Shown here in pieces: positions 18,784 through 30,088 of a stretch of DNA of 64,000 nucleotides. The notes under the pieces are model-generated. The model saw only the letters and a program-made list of their open reading frames with translations, was not told the DNA's origin and ran no database searches. A program made the translations under genes and the position numbers. The stretch is taken from the NCBI RefSeq assembly GCF_902459555.1, contig NZ_CABPSM010000006.1, forward strand, positions 186,001 through 250,000. Reading direction: 5' to 3'. The number at the start of each line of letters is the position of its first letter. Positions within the stretch are counted from its first letter, which is position 1. The stretch is from Pandoraea horticolens. Its GTDB lineage: Bacteria; Pseudomonadota; Gammaproteobacteria; Burkholderiales; Burkholderiaceae.

Positions 18784-19734
18784 TCAGGCTCCCCGGGCAC
18801 TCGTGCCGGCCAGTTCGTAGACCGTCTGCCCACGCAGTCGGAACGCCCGGCTCACATAGGTAAAGTTCTCGGAGTGCCCGGCGAAGAGCAACCCGTCCGG
18901 CTTTAGCAAGGGCACGAAGCGCTCGAGAATCCGCGCCTGCGTTTCCTTGTCGAAATAGATCATCACGTTACGGCAGAAGATGACGTCGAACGGACCGCCG
19001 ATCTGCCACGACGGCGCCAGCAAGTTCAGCGGTTCGAACGTCACGAGTTGCTGCAACTCCGGACGCACCTTGATCTTGCCCGCGTTCGCGCCCGTGCCGC
19101 GCAGAAAGTGGCGGCGCAATTGCTCTTGCGAGAGTTTGCCGGTCTGCTCGCCGTTATAGACGGCGGCCGACGCGCGCGTCAGCACCTGTGTATCTACATC
19201 CGTGGCCAGCACGCTCGCATTCGGGCGCGAGCCCAGCGTGTCGACGAGCGTCATCGCAATCGAGTACGGCTCTTCGCCGGTCGACGCCGCGCAGCACCAG
19301 ACCGAAATCGGCTTGGGGCGCTGGCGCACAAAGTCGGCGAGCAACGGGAAGTGATGCGATTCACGGAAGAACGACGTGAGATTGGTCGTCAACGCGTTGG
19401 TGAACGACTCCCACTCGCCGTCGCCGGTATCGGCCTCGAGCATGTCGAGGTATTCGGTGAAACTCGTCATGCCGAGCGCGCGCAAACGCCGCGCGATGCG
19501 GCTGTACACCATCTCGCGCTTGTGTTCGGCCAGCGCGATCCCGGCACGCTGATAGATCAGGTTGCGGATGCGGCTGAAATCGGCCAGCGAGAAGGCAAAG
19601 TCGCGCTCGCCCGAGAGGGCGGCACCGCTTGCGCGCGCAAAATCCGCGCTGCGCGAGCTGCCAGCGTCGTGCGCGCCGGTATTGCCAGCGGCACCGCGGC
19701 GCGACAGCAGCGAGGTATTGCGCGAATCAGTCAT
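18784..19734 (-). CDS. cheR: Chemotaxis protein methyltransferase CheR
   Basis: This 316-aa SAM-dependent enzyme methylates receptor glutamates. About 45 extra residues precede the family start ([44 protein letters not shown]). Core motifs are [18 protein letters not shown], the SAM-binding [19 protein letters not shown] and the [10 protein letters not shown] block; the end [26 protein letters not shown] is typical. Two of the three chemoreceptors encoded next to it end in a CheR-docking-type pentapeptide. Confidence 0.97.
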   Translation of the reverse strand: MTDSRNTSLLSRRGAAGNTGAHDAGSSRSADFARASGAALSGERDFAFSLADFSRIRNLIYQRAGIALAEHKREMVYSRIARRLRALGMTSFTEYLDMLEADTGDGEWESFTNALTTNLTSFFRESHHFPLLADFVRQRPKPISVWCCAASTGEEPYSIAMTLVDTLGSRPNASVLATDVDTQVLTRASAAVYNGEQTGKLSQEQLRRHFLRGTGANAGKIKVRPELQQLVTFEPLNLLAPSWQIGGPFDVIFCRNVMIYFDKETQARILERFVPLLKPDGLLFAGHSENFTYVSRAFRLRGQTVYELAGTSARGA

Positions 19735-19794
19735 GGTTTCTCACTTTGCTACAGCGTCAATCGTCGGACGTCATGCTCATTGTTGTGCTCACAT

Positions 19795-21420
19795 TCATGC
19801 CACGCGAGCCAACGGCCGCGGCGTCGGTTCCCGGCGCGTTGCGCTCATGGCACGCTCGCTCGCGCCGCCCGTTGCGTTCGTCTGGAACACCGACACGGCA
19901 TCGCGCAGTTCGTCCGCCTGCGACTCCAGTGCGCCGGCGGCGGCGGCCGCTTCTTCCACGAGCGCCGCATTCTGCTGCGTCACTTCGTCCATCTGCGTGA
20001 TCGCGCGGTTGACCTGTTCGATGCCGCTCGACTGTTCGGCCGAGGCCGCCGAGATCTCGCCCATGATGTCGGTCACGCGTTTGACCGCCTGCACGATCTC
20101 GCCCATCGTCTGACGTTGTTGCGTCACGAGCGCCGTACCGTCGTGCACGCGGCGCGCCGAGTCTTCGATCAGCGTCTTGATTTCCTTCGCCGCCGCCGCG
20201 CTGCGCTGCGCCAGCGTGCGCACTTCGCCCGCCACCACGGCAAAGCCGCGCCCCTGCTCGCCCGCACGGGCCGCTTCCACGGCGGCGTTCAACGCGAGGA
20301 TATTGGTCTGGAAGGCAATGCCATCGATCACCCCGATGATGTCGACAATCTTGTTCGAACTGGCCGAGATGCCGTCCATCGTTTCGCCGACCTGCCCGGA
20401 GACTTCACCGCCACGCGTAGCGATGTCCGAGGCGTTCACGGCAAGCTGACTGGCCTGACGCGCGTTGTCCGCGTTCTGCTTGACCGTGGCCGTGAGCTGT
20501 TCCATCGACGAGGCCGTCTCTTCGAGCGACGCGGCCTGTTGCTCGGTACGCGCCGACAGATCGGTGTTGCCGGCCGCGATCTGATGCGCGGCCGTCGTGA
20601 TCGACTCGGTGCCCTGGCGAATCTGTCCGATGGTCTCGGCGAGCGTCTGCTGCATGTGCTGCATCGCGTAGACCAGGCTGCCGGTGTCGCCCGGCGCGAC
20701 GTCGACAGGATCGTAAAGATTGCCGCCGGCGATGCGGTGCGCGATTTCGGCCGCGTAATCGGGTTCGCCACCGAGACTGCGTTGCACGTTGCGAATGATC
20801 GCCATCATTGCAGCAGTCACGATGAGGCCGACGGCAAGCATCGCAATGCTCAGACGCCACAGCGTGGCATAGAACGCTTCATCGATGTCCTGCACGTACA
20901 CGCCGCTCATCACGGCCCAGTCCCAGGGCGCAAAGTACTTCACGAACGAGAGCTTTGCGAGAAATTTGTCGCTACCGGGCATGCGGCCGTAGTAATCGAC
21001 GAAACCCGAGCCCTTGCTCTTGGCGACTTGCGCCATCTCGACGAAAAGCAGTTTGCCGCTCGAATCCTTGTAATTGGAGACGTCCTTGTTGACCAAATCG
21101 ACGAGTGTCGGGTGCATGAGCACGGTCGGCGTGGTATTGAAGATGACCAGATACCCGTTGTCGCCATAACGCATCATCTTGAGGCGGGCCATGGCCTGCT
21201 GCTTCGCCTCGTCGACGCCGATCTTGCCCGCCGCAGCCTGCGCCGCGTAGTCGCGCACGATCCCATCGGCACTGGAGACGATGTGCTCCAGCGCTGAGCG
21301 TCGCTCCGATATCACCGTGCCGCGCTCGTGCCAGGCAGCCCAGCCGCCGAGAATCAAAAGCCCCAGCCACATCAGCGCAAGCGCTGACCAGAGTTTTGCC
21401 TTGAGACTCAACTGCATCAT
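19795..21420 (-). CDS. Methyl-accepting chemotaxis protein with single Cache domain
   Basis: The start at 21420 ([10 protein letters not shown], 541 aa) follows GGAGGG; a frame opening at 21444 is less likely. One membrane helix at residues about 11-28 is followed by a periplasmic single-Cache (sCache_2) domain with [20 protein letters not shown], a second helix near residue 190, HAMP, and the MA signalling domain with hairpin tip [21 protein letters not shown]. The C-terminus (RPLARVA) lacks a CheR-docking pentapeptide. It relays periplasmic ligand binding, perhaps of organic acids, to CheA/CheW; the ligand cannot be read from the sequence. Confidence 0.93.
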   Translation of the reverse strand: MMQLSLKAKLWSALALMWLGLLILGGWAAWHERGTVISERRSALEHIVSSADGIVRDYAAQAAAGKIGVDEAKQQAMARLKMMRYGDNGYLVIFNTTPTVLMHPTLVDLVNKDVSNYKDSSGKLLFVEMAQVAKSKGSGFVDYYGRMPGSDKFLAKLSFVKYFAPWDWAVMSGVYVQDIDEAFYATLWRLSIAMLAVGLIVTAAMMAIIRNVQRSLGGEPDYAAEIAHRIAGGNLYDPVDVAPGDTGSLVYAMQHMQQTLAETIGQIRQGTESITTAAHQIAAGNTDLSARTEQQAASLEETASSMEQLTATVKQNADNARQASQLAVNASDIATRGGEVSGQVGETMDGISASSNKIVDIIGVIDGIAFQTNILALNAAVEAARAGEQGRGFAVVAGEVRTLAQRSAAAAKEIKTLIEDSARRVHDGTALVTQQRQTMGEIVQAVKRVTDIMGEISAASAEQSSGIEQVNRAITQMDEVTQQNAALVEEAAAAAGALESQADELRDAVSVFQTNATGGASERAMSATRREPTPRPLARVA

Positions 21421-21592
21421 GATGTGACCCTCCACCCGCCGCACGTCGCGGCGTAATGCGCGCGACGGCGTCTCGTCTTACCGATTATTGCCACTTGCCG
21501 ACACGCATCTCGTCGATTCCGGCCCATCCTGCGCCGGGACAAACGCGTGCACCGTTCCTATAGGTTGTTACCTGGTTGCCTTTGACGCCCGC

Positions 21593-23365
21593 TCAGAAGG
21601 TTTCCCAGTCGCCGCTCGCGTCGTCCGTGCCGGTACGGGCCGCTGGCGCGGCTGCGGCCGGTGCCGGTTTGCGCTGCGGTGCCGATGCGGCCTTCGCCTT
21701 CGCCGTCGGCGCCGGCGACGGTGTCGCAGCGGCGGACGCCGCCACCTTCTTCGCTGCCGGACGCACGGCGCCCGGCATCGCCGCCAGCGTCGGCGCCGCG
21801 TGATTTGCCGCGGCCTGACCGGCGTCCAGGCGGAACACCGAGACGACCGACTTCAGACGATTGGCCTGCTCTTCCAGCGAGCCGGCGGCGGCCGCCGCTT
21901 CTTCCACGAGCGCCGCATTCTGCTGCGTCACTTCGTCCATCTGCGTGATCGCGCGGTTGACCTGTTCGATACCGCTCGACTGTTCGGCCGAGGCCGCCGA
22001 GATCTCGCCCATGATGTCGGTCACGCGTTTGACCGCCTGCACGATCTCGCCCATCGTTTGGCCCTGCTGCGCCACGAGCGCCGTGCCGTCTTGCACGCGG
22101 CGGGCCGAATCTTCGATCAGTGCCTTGATTTCCTTCGCTGCTGCCGCACTGCGTTGCGCCAGCGTGCGTACTTCGCCCGCCACCACGGCAAAGCCGCGAC
22201 CTTGCTCACCGGCACGCGCGGCTTCCACGGCGGCGTTCAACGCGAGAATGTTGGTCTGGAAGGCGATGCCGTCGATCACGCTGATGATGTCGACGATCTT
22301 GTTCGAGCTGGCCGAGATGCCATCCATCGTTTCACCGACCTGCCCGGAGACTTCACCGCCACGCGTGGCGATTTCCGAGGCGTTCACGGCAAGCTGACTG
22401 GCCTGACGCGCGTTGTCCGCGTTCTGGCGCACAGTGGCGGTGAGTTCTTCCATCGACGAGGCCGTTTCTTCGAGCGACGCGGCCTGCTGTTCCGTGCGGG
22501 CCGACAGATCGGTGTTGCCGGCAGCGATCTGCTGTGCCGCAGAGGTGATCGACTCGGTGCCCGAGCGAACTTCCGCGACGGTGCGCACGAGGCTGTCCTG
22601 CATGTGTCTCACGCCCTTGAACAGACGTCCGGTTTCCGTGTCGTTCGACACGTCGACGCGTTGCGTGAGGTCACCGCCGGCAATCTTCTCGAAGTGCTTG
22701 ATAGCGTCGTTGATCGGGCCCACGATAGCGCGCGTGAGCGTGACCTGCGTCACGATGCCGACGAGCAGGCCCACGGCGAGGCCCAGGCCGACCATCCACA
22801 TCACCATCGTGTAGCGGCTCTGCGCGTCGAGGTAACGATCTTCGGCGTTCTTGACCTGCAAATCGGCCAGTGTGGTCATCGCCTTCGTGTAGTCGGCGAA
22901 CAAGCGCGGCACGTCGATCACCGTCTTAGCGTGGAAGTCGGGAATGTCGCCGGATTCGATGGCCTTGAGTGCGGGCAGGATGCCGTCGTTGACCACTTTG
23001 CCGCGAGCGGAGATCACAGCGTCGGCGATGCTCTTCTCGCCGTCGCTCATCGGCAGCGCGGCGTAGGCGGCCCAGGCGCTGTCAGCCTTCTTGAGGTTGT
23101 TGCGAACGTTTTCGATCGCCGTCTTGATCTCGGTCGGATCGGCAATGAATTCGATGCGCGAGAGAGTCACACGTGCGCCCAATGTCGCGACCGTCGTCTG
23201 TGCGAGCGAGCGTGCCGACGCCATGTCGTTCGAGTAAATCTCCTGCAGCGATGCATTGCTTTGTCGCAGCGAGACGAGCCCCACAGCGGCGCCGACAACC
23301 AGCAACACCATGAAGAGTCCTAGCGCCAGCGTCAGCCGAGCCCGGATGGTGACATTCTTAAACAT
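21593..23365 (-). CDS. Methyl-accepting chemotaxis protein, Tar/Tsr-like (4-helix-bundle sensor)
   Basis: This 590-aa receptor starts [30 protein letters not shown]. The first membrane helix is followed by a periplasmic four-helix bundle (residues about 35-190), a second membrane helix ([22 protein letters not shown]), HAMP and the MA domain. The hub is almost word-for-word the same as in its two neighbours. An Ala/Pro-rich tail of about 70 residues ends GDWETF, a CheR-docking pentapeptide like the NWETF of E. coli Tar and Tsr. The ligand is unknown. Confidence 0.94.
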   Translation of the reverse strand: MFKNVTIRARLTLALGLFMVLLVVGAAVGLVSLRQSNASLQEIYSNDMASARSLAQTTVATLGARVTLSRIEFIADPTEIKTAIENVRNNLKKADSAWAAYAALPMSDGEKSIADAVISARGKVVNDGILPALKAIESGDIPDFHAKTVIDVPRLFADYTKAMTTLADLQVKNAEDRYLDAQSRYTMVMWMVGLGLAVGLLVGIVTQVTLTRAIVGPINDAIKHFEKIAGGDLTQRVDVSNDTETGRLFKGVRHMQDSLVRTVAEVRSGTESITSAAQQIAAGNTDLSARTEQQAASLEETASSMEELTATVRQNADNARQASQLAVNASEIATRGGEVSGQVGETMDGISASSNKIVDIISVIDGIAFQTNILALNAAVEAARAGEQGRGFAVVAGEVRTLAQRSAAAAKEIKALIEDSARRVQDGTALVAQQGQTMGEIVQAVKRVTDIMGEISAASAEQSSGIEQVNRAITQMDEVTQQNAALVEEAAAAAGSLEEQANRLKSVVSVFRLDAGQAAANHAAPTLAAMPGAVRPAAKKVAASAAATPSPAPTAKAKAASAPQRKPAPAAAAPAARTGTDDASGDWETF

Positions 23366-23427
23366 AACGACCTCTACCCCGTGAAGACCGGCCAGCGGCC
23401 GGCATACCCATCTGAATCATCGAAACG

Positions 23428-25797
23428 TCAAAACTCTTCCCAATCTCCCGGATCACTCGACTTCGCCGCCGCCGCTCCTGCCGATCCGCCTGCCGGCACC
23501 TTGCCCCGCCGTGCTGCGATTTGCAGCACCTGTGCGTCTTCTTGTGCGGTAGTGGCCGCAGGCGCGGGCGGCTGCGCACGGCGCGTCACTGCACGCGTCG
23601 CGCCCCCGCCGGCACTGGCGCGTGCCGGAGCGGCGCTGGCTGTCGATGCTGCGACCGTTGCTGGCGCGGCCACCGCGGCCACCGTTGTGGCTGAAACCGC
23701 CGGTGCCGCCGCACTCGCCTGCCGCGCGATAGACGCGGTGCGTAGCATCGTGGCGCTGGGCGCTGCGGCGAGCTTGACGCTGTCGCCGACACGGAAGACG
23801 GCAACCGCGTCGCGCAAGCGATGCGCCTGGTCTTCGAGCGAGCCGGCGGCAGCCGCCGCTTCTTCCACGAGTGCCGCGTTCTGTTGCGTGACTTCGTCCA
23901 TCTGCGTCACGGCACGGTTGACCTGTTCGATGCCGCTCGACTGTTCGGCCGAGGCCGCCGAGATCTCGCCCATGATGTCGGTCACGCGTTTGACCGCCTG
24001 CACGATCTCGTCCATCGTCTGACCGGCCTTCGCCACGAGCGCCGAGCCATTTTCCACGCGCCCGACCGAGTCTTCGATCAGCACCTTGATTTCCTTCGCC
24101 GCTGCCGCACTGCGTTGCGCCAGCGTGCGCACTTCGCCCGCCACCACGGCGAAGCCACGCCCCTGCTCGCCCGCACGGGCCGCTTCCACGGCAGCGTTCA
24201 ACGCGAGAATGTTGGTCTGGAAGGCAATGCCTTCGATCACGCTGATGATGTCGACGATCTTGTGCGAACTCGTCGAGATGCCGTCCATGGTGTCGACGAC
24301 GTTGCCCACCACCTGACCGCCGCGCGCGGCAATCTCCGAGGCGTTCACCGCCATCGCGCTCGCCTGCCGGGCGTTGTCGGCGTTCTGCTTGACCGTGGCC
24401 GTGAGCTGCTCCATCGACGAGGCCGTCTGCTCCAGCGAGGCGGCTTGTTGCTCCGTGCGGGCCGACAGATCAGTGTTGCCCGCAGCGATTTCGCGCGAGG
24501 CCACATTAATCGAGTCGATGCCTTCACGCACGTCCGAAACGATGGACAGCAGACTGTTCTTCATGATCGTGAGGCTGAAGAGCAACTGCCCGATTTCGTC
24601 GTGGCCCGAGCCTTCGGCGTTGCCCGTCAAGTCGCCCGCCGCGATCTGCTTGGACATCGAGAGCGCGACGCGCAGCGGATGGTTGATCGCGCGGCGCAGA
24701 ATGCTGCCGAGAACGAACAGGATGACAATGCCGCCGAGCACCGCCACCACCGTGGCACCGCGCACGAGGGTGTGTTCCTTCTGCGCTTGCTCGTACAGAT
24801 CGGTCGCCTGCGTGAGTTCGAGACGCGTGAGCACGTTCAGCTCGTCGCGCATCGGGCCGTAGGCCGGCTTCACCTTCTCGATATACGTCTGTTGGGCGCC
24901 CTCGGCCGAGCCGGCCCCCAGCATCGCGACCGTTTGTTGAAGGCCGTCGGTCGTGAAGCGCTGGCGAATCACGTTGAAACGCTCCGCCTGCGCCTGCGTC
25001 GCCGGATCGACCGACTTCATGTACTCCGCCCACTGACGGTTGATCTCGTCGAGACTGCCCGCGATTTCGTCACCCGCACGCTTCATGGCGTCGAGGTTCG
25101 GGCTGCCTACGGCTTCCGCCACGAGCAGCACATCGCGGTCCAGCTTCTGGCCGATCACACCCAGCGTGCTCACCGGCACCATACCGTTCTGATACACCCG
25201 CAACAGCTTCTGATTGCTGCTCGACACGCCCCACATGCCCAAAGCGCCGATCACGACGAGCATGATCGCGCCGAGCACGATCATGCCGGTCAGACGCGCA
25301 CGCAGCGTATCGAGACGCACCTTGCGCACCAGTGCCGCAATACCGCCGCGCTCGACCTTACCGCCGCGAATGCGCAGATTGCCGGCCTGCCCATTGCGAA
25401 AGCGCGCGTAGAGGGTTTCAGCCTGCGCCGTCGCCCCCGCCGCCGGGCGTACGCGCACCGACGTGTAACCCACCACCGTGCCGTTTTCCTGCGTCGGCGT
25501 CACGGTCGCCAGCACCCAGTAGTAGTCGCCGTTCTTACGGCGGTTCTTCACCAGCCCGACCCACGTGTCGCCGCGCTGAATGGTCTCCCACAGATCGCCG
25601 AATGCCTCCGGCGGCATGTCCGGATGGCGCACGATGTTGTGCGGCGCTCCCAGCAGTTCATCGCGCGAATAGCCGCTCACCTCCACGAAGGCGGGATTGG
25701 CGTACGTGATCCGCCCCTTGAGATCCGTTCGCGAGATCAGGTACTGATGCTCGCCGATGACGAATTCGTTTTGGGTGACGGGCTGGTTATTGCGCAC
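23428..25797 (-). CDS. Aer-like PAS-domain methyl-accepting chemotaxis protein
   Basis: This 789-aa receptor opens with a cytoplasmic PAS domain (residues about 10-110: [23 protein letters not shown], then [18 protein letters not shown]), the pattern of Aer aerotaxis sensors. A membrane helix ([23 protein letters not shown]), a periplasmic 4HB region, a second helix, HAMP and the MA domain follow, then an Ala-rich tail ending PGDWEEF, a variant CheR-docking pentapeptide. Unlike E. coli Aer it has both a PAS domain and a periplasmic loop. FAD binding and redox sensing are inferred from family likeness only. Confidence 0.92.
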   Translation of the reverse strand: MRNNQPVTQNEFVIGEHQYLISRTDLKGRITYANPAFVEVSGYSRDELLGAPHNIVRHPDMPPEAFGDLWETIQRGDTWVGLVKNRRKNGDYYWVLATVTPTQENGTVVGYTSVRVRPAAGATAQAETLYARFRNGQAGNLRIRGGKVERGGIAALVRKVRLDTLRARLTGMIVLGAIMLVVIGALGMWGVSSSNQKLLRVYQNGMVPVSTLGVIGQKLDRDVLLVAEAVGSPNLDAMKRAGDEIAGSLDEINRQWAEYMKSVDPATQAQAERFNVIRQRFTTDGLQQTVAMLGAGSAEGAQQTYIEKVKPAYGPMRDELNVLTRLELTQATDLYEQAQKEHTLVRGATVVAVLGGIVILFVLGSILRRAINHPLRVALSMSKQIAAGDLTGNAEGSGHDEIGQLLFSLTIMKNSLLSIVSDVREGIDSINVASREIAAGNTDLSARTEQQAASLEQTASSMEQLTATVKQNADNARQASAMAVNASEIAARGGQVVGNVVDTMDGISTSSHKIVDIISVIEGIAFQTNILALNAAVEAARAGEQGRGFAVVAGEVRTLAQRSAAAAKEIKVLIEDSVGRVENGSALVAKAGQTMDEIVQAVKRVTDIMGEISAASAEQSSGIEQVNRAVTQMDEVTQQNAALVEEAAAAAGSLEDQAHRLRDAVAVFRVGDSVKLAAAPSATMLRTASIARQASAAAPAVSATTVAAVAAPATVAASTASAAPARASAGGGATRAVTRRAQPPAPAATTAQEDAQVLQIAARRGKVPAGGSAGAAAAKSSDPGDWEEF

Positions 25798-25920
25798 GTG
25801 CTCGGTCTCCGTGGACTGGGGTGAGTGGGTTATGGTTTGTGGTGTGATGCTGCGGGTGTCTCGGCCCGTCGTTCACGTCCGCGCTATGTGTATCTTGCTT
25901 TGCGCGTCTGCTGCCGGTGC

Positions 25921-26436
25921 TCAGCTCGCCAGACGCTCGATGAGCGCCATATCGTCGCTGGTCATCAGCTTCTCGATGTCCATCAGGATCAGCATGCGGC
26001 CTTCGACCGTGCCCAGACCCGTGATGTACTCGGTCGCCAGTTGCGCACCGAACTCGGGCGCCGGCTTGATTTCACCGCGTGCGAGCGTAAGCACGTCAGA
26101 CACGCCGTCGACCACCATACCGACCACGCGGCCCGCCACGTTCAGAATGATCACGACCGTCTGCGTGTCGTACTCGACGCGGCCCAGACGGAACTTGATG
26201 CGCATGTCCACGATCGGCACGATGATGCCGCGCAGATTGATCACGCCCTTGATGAAATCCGGCGCATTGGCGATGCGCGTGACCGCGTCGTAACCGCGAA
26301 TCTCCTGCACCTTCAGAATGTCGATGCCGTATTCCTCTTCACCGAGCGTGAAGACCAGAAATTCCTGACCGTCGCCATCGGTCTGCATGGCGCCGCCCTG
26401 GCGCGACACGGCCTGCTCTTGCGAAAGGTTGTCCAT
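25921..26436 (-). CDS. cheW: Chemotaxis coupling protein CheW
   Basis: This 171-aa protein bridges CheA and receptors. After a short Gln-rich start ([15 protein letters not shown]) it has [58 protein letters not shown], the standard CheW fold, and ends with [22 protein letters not shown]. It lies 17 bases after cheA and is followed by the three receptor genes, so kinase, coupler and sensors are adjacent. Confidence 0.97.
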   Translation of the reverse strand: MDNLSQEQAVSRQGGAMQTDGDGQEFLVFTLGEEEYGIDILKVQEIRGYDAVTRIANAPDFIKGVINLRGIIVPIVDMRIKFRLGRVEYDTQTVVIILNVAGRVVGMVVDGVSDVLTLARGEIKPAPEFGAQLATEYITGLGTVEGRMLILMDIEKLMTSDDMALIERLAS

Positions 26437-26453
26437 CTAACGCGTCTCCGACT

Positions 26454-28646
26454 TCAGTTGAAGATGGTGGCTACCGCCGAGCGCTGGCCGCGCTGAAGCG
26501 CCGCCACGTCGACGATCAAAGCCACACTGCCGTCACCCATGATGGTGGCGGCGGAAATACCGTGAATACGGCGGTAATTGGTTTCGAGGTTCTTCACCAC
26601 GACCTGCTGCTGACCGACCAGTTCGTCCACCAGCAACGCGAAGCGGCGGCCTTCGGCCTGAAGGATCACGATGATGCCCTGCGTGGGGTCGAGGCGCGCT
26701 TCCGGCACGTCGAACGCGCGATACAGCTCGACGAGCGGCAGGTACTCGCCGCGCACCAGCACGACCTGACCTTCGCCGGTCACGGCGCGAATGTCGTCGC
26801 GACGCGGTTGCAGCGACTCCATCACGAAGTTCAGCGGGAGGATGAAGATCTCGGGACCGACCTTGACGGACATGCCGTCGAGAATCGCGAGCGTGAGCGG
26901 CAGCACGATGCGGATCGTGGTGCCCTTGCCGCGCGAGGACAGAATCTCCACATGGCCGCCCATCTGCTGGATGTTTCGCTTGACGACGTCCATGCCCACG
27001 CCGCGGCCCGACACGTCGGTCACCGCTTCCGCCGTGGAGAAGCCTGGCGCAAAAATCAGTTGCCAGACTTCCTCGTCCGTCATCGAATCGGACACGTTCA
27101 TGCCCTGCTGCTGTGCCTTGGCGAGAATCTTCTCACGACGCAGGCCCGCGCCGTCGTCGCTCACTTCGATCACGATATTGCCGCCCTGATGCGCGGCAGA
27201 CAGCACCAGTTGGCCGACCGGGTCCTTGCCCGAGGCCAGACGCGCCTCCGACGTTTCGATACCGTGGTCCAGACTGTTGCGCACAAGGTGCGTGAGCGGA
27301 TCGATGATGCGCTCGATCAGGCTCTTGTCGAGTTCGGTCGCCTGACCGAACGTGACGAGTTCGATTTGCTTGCCCAGCTTGCCAGCGAGATCGCGCACGA
27401 GGCGCGGGAAACGCGAGAACACGTAATCCATCGGCATCATGCGGATGGACATCACGGCCTCTTGCAGATCGCGCGCGTTGCGCTCGAGCTGGCCCATGCC
27501 GTTGAACAAACGGTCGTGAAGCATCGGGTCGAGGCTGCTCGCCGTTTGCGCGAGCATCGCCTGCGTGATCACCAGTTCGCCCACGAGGTTGATGAGCTGG
27601 TCGACCTTTTCAACGCCCACGCGAATCGAGCTGTTCTCATGTCCGGCAGCCGCACCGGCCGGCGCGGCTGCCGCGCGCTTTTCCGGCGGGTGATGGGCGC
27701 CATTACCACCCGAGCCCGCCTGGGCCACCGGGGCGGTGGGCACGACGATTTGCTCGGGCGCAGGCGGTGCAACGGGTGCCGGCGCAGCGGGCACTTCGAT
27801 CGGCGCCGAGGCAGCCGGTGCCTGCGCAAAGACTTCCGCCGTCTGAACCGGCGCCGCCACAGGGGCTTGCGCCGGCGCATCAGGTGCCGCAGGTGCGGCC
27901 GCCACGGCAGAGGCATCCTGCACGTCGATCTGCGACGGCTCGATCACGAAGCAGCACACGGCGAGAATGTCGTCCGCACCACAAGTGGTGTCGAGCCACA
28001 GGTGCAATGCGTCGTCGGTCGACTGACGCCCCGCCACCTGACCGAGGTTGCCCAGCTCTTCCGCGAGCAACGCCTGATCTTTTTCGCCCACGCCGGTGAG
28101 CGTGACTTTCAGACGCGTCTGACCCGGCGGCACGGCGCTCGTGGGTGCGCCGCTCGCGTCGGCTGCCGCAGCGCCGGCATCTCCTGATGCCGGTGCTGCA
28201 GGCGCGCTCGCCGGTGCCGCCGCAACGGGCGAAACCGGTGCGGCAGTGGCCGGGGCCCCGCCTTCTTCAGCGGCGAGTTGCTGGAGAATTGCGCAGATGC
28301 GCGTCATCGCCTCAACATCGGGTTCACTGGAGGCGCGGTAGGCATTCAACTGTTGATGCAACACGTCTTTGGTTTCCAGGAAGGTATCGACCATCTCGGT
28401 GCGCAACTGCAATTCGCCGCGACGCGCGCGGTCCAGCAGATTTTCCAGCAGGTGAGTGGTCTCGGTGAGCGCGGTGAAGCCGAACGTAGCGGCGCCGCCC
28501 TTAATCGAATGTGCCGCACGGAAAATCGCGTTGAGCTGCTCGTTGTCCGGCGCATTGATATCGAGCGCGAGCAGGAGGTGCTCCATCTCTGCGAGCAACT
28601 CTTCCGCTTCATCGAAAAAGGTCTGGTAGAACTGGGTGATATCCAC
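26454..28646 (-). CDS. cheA: Chemotaxis histidine kinase CheA
   Basis: This is a 730-aa kinase. The HPt domain carries the phospho-His46 in IFRAAHSIKGGAATFGF. A CheY/CheB-binding P2-like region (about 170-255) follows, then an Ala/Pro-rich linker (about 255-330), the dimerisation domain (VEKVDQLINLVGELVITQAML), the ATPase (LVRNSLDHGIE N-box, DDGAGL and GRGVGMDVV G-boxes), and the C-terminal CheW-like domain. It phosphorylates CheY and CheB in response to receptors. It follows a cheY-type gene by 42 bases. Confidence 0.97.
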   Translation of the reverse strand: MDITQFYQTFFDEAEELLAEMEHLLLALDINAPDNEQLNAIFRAAHSIKGGAATFGFTALTETTHLLENLLDRARRGELQLRTEMVDTFLETKDVLHQQLNAYRASSEPDVEAMTRICAILQQLAAEEGGAPATAAPVSPVAAAPASAPAAPASGDAGAAAADASGAPTSAVPPGQTRLKVTLTGVGEKDQALLAEELGNLGQVAGRQSTDDALHLWLDTTCGADDILAVCCFVIEPSQIDVQDASAVAAAPAAPDAPAQAPVAAPVQTAEVFAQAPAASAPIEVPAAPAPVAPPAPEQIVVPTAPVAQAGSGGNGAHHPPEKRAAAAPAGAAAGHENSSIRVGVEKVDQLINLVGELVITQAMLAQTASSLDPMLHDRLFNGMGQLERNARDLQEAVMSIRMMPMDYVFSRFPRLVRDLAGKLGKQIELVTFGQATELDKSLIERIIDPLTHLVRNSLDHGIETSEARLASGKDPVGQLVLSAAHQGGNIVIEVSDDGAGLRREKILAKAQQQGMNVSDSMTDEEVWQLIFAPGFSTAEAVTDVSGRGVGMDVVKRNIQQMGGHVEILSSRGKGTTIRIVLPLTLAILDGMSVKVGPEIFILPLNFVMESLQPRRDDIRAVTGEGQVVLVRGEYLPLVELYRAFDVPEARLDPTQGIIVILQAEGRRFALLVDELVGQQQVVVKNLETNYRRIHGISAATIMGDGSVALIVDVAALQRGQRSAVATIFN

Positions 28647-28688
28647 CGATTTCCTCGTCCTAACTTGGTTGTGCCATCGACGTCATCG

Positions 28689-29072
28689 TCATGCGCCTTC
28701 GCCGACGAGCGAGCCCACTACGTCGACCAATGCCTCGGGGTCGACCGGCTTGATCAGCCAGCCGCTGGCGCCCGCTTCGCGGGCTGCCGTCTTGTATGCA
28801 CCATCGACTTCCGTCGTCAGTACCAGAATAGGCGTCTGGGCAAACGTGTCGAGTTCGCGCAGTGCGCGAATGAGCGACAGGCCATCCATGCCGGGCATGT
28901 GCTGGTCTGTCAGCACCAGATCGAAGGTCGTGTTCGACGCCAGCGCCAGCGCTTCCTGCCCGTCGCGGGCGGTCGTCACGGCGTAGCCGGCTTCGTCGAG
29001 CGTTGCCGCCAGAATCTGACGCATCGACGCGGAATCGTCGACGGCGAGAATCGTGTTGCGAAGGGCGTGCAT
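28689..29072 (-). CDS. Second CheY-type response regulator
   Basis: This 127-aa single receiver domain lies between motB and cheA. Acidic pair DD12-13, phospho-Asp56 (VLTDQHMPGMDG), Thr86/87 (VLTTE) and Lys108 (LIKPVD) are all present, so it should be phosphorylated by CheA. It is clearly diverged from the CheY next to cheZ. It may be a phosphate sink or a motor-binding CheY; sequence alone does not separate these. The gene order motB-cheY-cheA is common in Burkholderiales. Confidence 0.93.
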   Translation of the reverse strand: MHALRNTILAVDDSASMRQILAATLDEAGYAVTTARDGQEALALASNTTFDLVLTDQHMPGMDGLSLIRALRELDTFAQTPILVLTTEVDGAYKTAAREAGASGWLIKPVDPEALVDVVGSLVGEGA

Positions 29073-29089
29073 GCGTCTCCTCTTGTCGG

Positions 29090-30076
29090 TTATCGCGCTG
29101 CGGTGCCCGGCGCCGCAGGCGGCGTGGGCACCCCCGGCACGGCAGGCAAGGTACCATTGATGGCGGCGTTCACCGCCTCGCTTCCTGCGCCACGCGCGTT
29201 CACGGCATCGATTGTCGGCTGGTCGCCCTCGTGCTTGAACGACTGCTCTGCGCGACGGTTGAGCACGATGATGCTGATACGGCGATTGATCGGGTTGTAC
29301 GCGTCGTCACGATCAAGCGGCACCGTCGACGCCAGGCCCACCACACGCAACACCTTCTCGCTGTCGAGGCCGCCCGCAATCAGCTCGCGGCGCGAGGCGT
29401 TCGCACGATCGGCGGATAGCTCCCAGTTGCTGTAGCTCTTGTCGCCCTGCGCGTAGGCCGTGGCGTCGGTATGACCCGAGAGGCTGATGCGATTGGGCAC
29501 GTCGTTGAGCGACTTGCCGATCTCGCGCAGGATGTCGCGCATGTACGGCTGCACCTGCGCGCTCGCGTTGGCGAACATCGGCCGGTTCTGGTCATCGACG
29601 ATCTGGATGCGCAGACCTTCGGTCGTCACATCGATAAGCAATTGTTTGCGGAACTGTTTGAGCGTCGGGTTATTTTCGATGGCCTTCTCGATGCGAGCCT
29701 TGAGTTCGCGCAAACGCTGCGCATCGGCACGCTCGGCCAGTTCGGCGGTTGTCGCCTGACGCGACTTGACCTGATCGCCACGCGACTTCTGACCGTCGGT
29801 GCGCGTCGTATCGGCGCCGCCGCCGGGAATCACGCCGCTGTTGTCCGCCGCGTTGCGCCCGCCGGTGAGCGCGACTTTGAGCGGCGTGCGGAAATACTCG
29901 GCGATGCCCGTCAGCTCCTTACTGCTCACGGAGCTGAGCAGCCACATCAGCAGGAAGAACGCCATCATGGCCGTCATGAAGTCGGCGTAGGCAATCTTCC
30001 ACGCGCCGCCATGATGGCCGTGCCCGCCGGCTTTGCGGCGTTTGACGATGATGGGCCGCTCTTCTTTCTCGCTCAT
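29090..30076 (-). CDS. motB: Flagellar motor stator protein MotB
   Basis: This 328-aa protein begins MSEKEERPIIVKRRKAGGHGHHGGAWKIAYADFMTAMMAFFLLMWLLSS. The single membrane helix contains the proton-binding Asp in the YADFMTAMMAFF motif. A plug-like linker and a periplasmic OmpA/MotB peptidoglycan-binding domain follow (ISLSGHTDATAY, NWELSADRANASRRELI). It anchors the MotA-MotB stator to the cell wall. It starts 12 bases after motA. Confidence 0.97.
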   Translation of the reverse strand: MSEKEERPIIVKRRKAGGHGHHGGAWKIAYADFMTAMMAFFLLMWLLSSVSSKELTGIAEYFRTPLKVALTGGRNAADNSGVIPGGGADTTRTDGQKSRGDQVKSRQATTAELAERADAQRLRELKARIEKAIENNPTLKQFRKQLLIDVTTEGLRIQIVDDQNRPMFANASAQVQPYMRDILREIGKSLNDVPNRISLSGHTDATAYAQGDKSYSNWELSADRANASRRELIAGGLDSEKVLRVVGLASTVPLDRDDAYNPINRRISIIVLNRRAEQSFKHEGDQPTIDAVNARGAGSEAVNAAINGTLPAVPGVPTPPAAPGTAAR

Positions 30077-30088
30077 TGCTGCCGCCCG

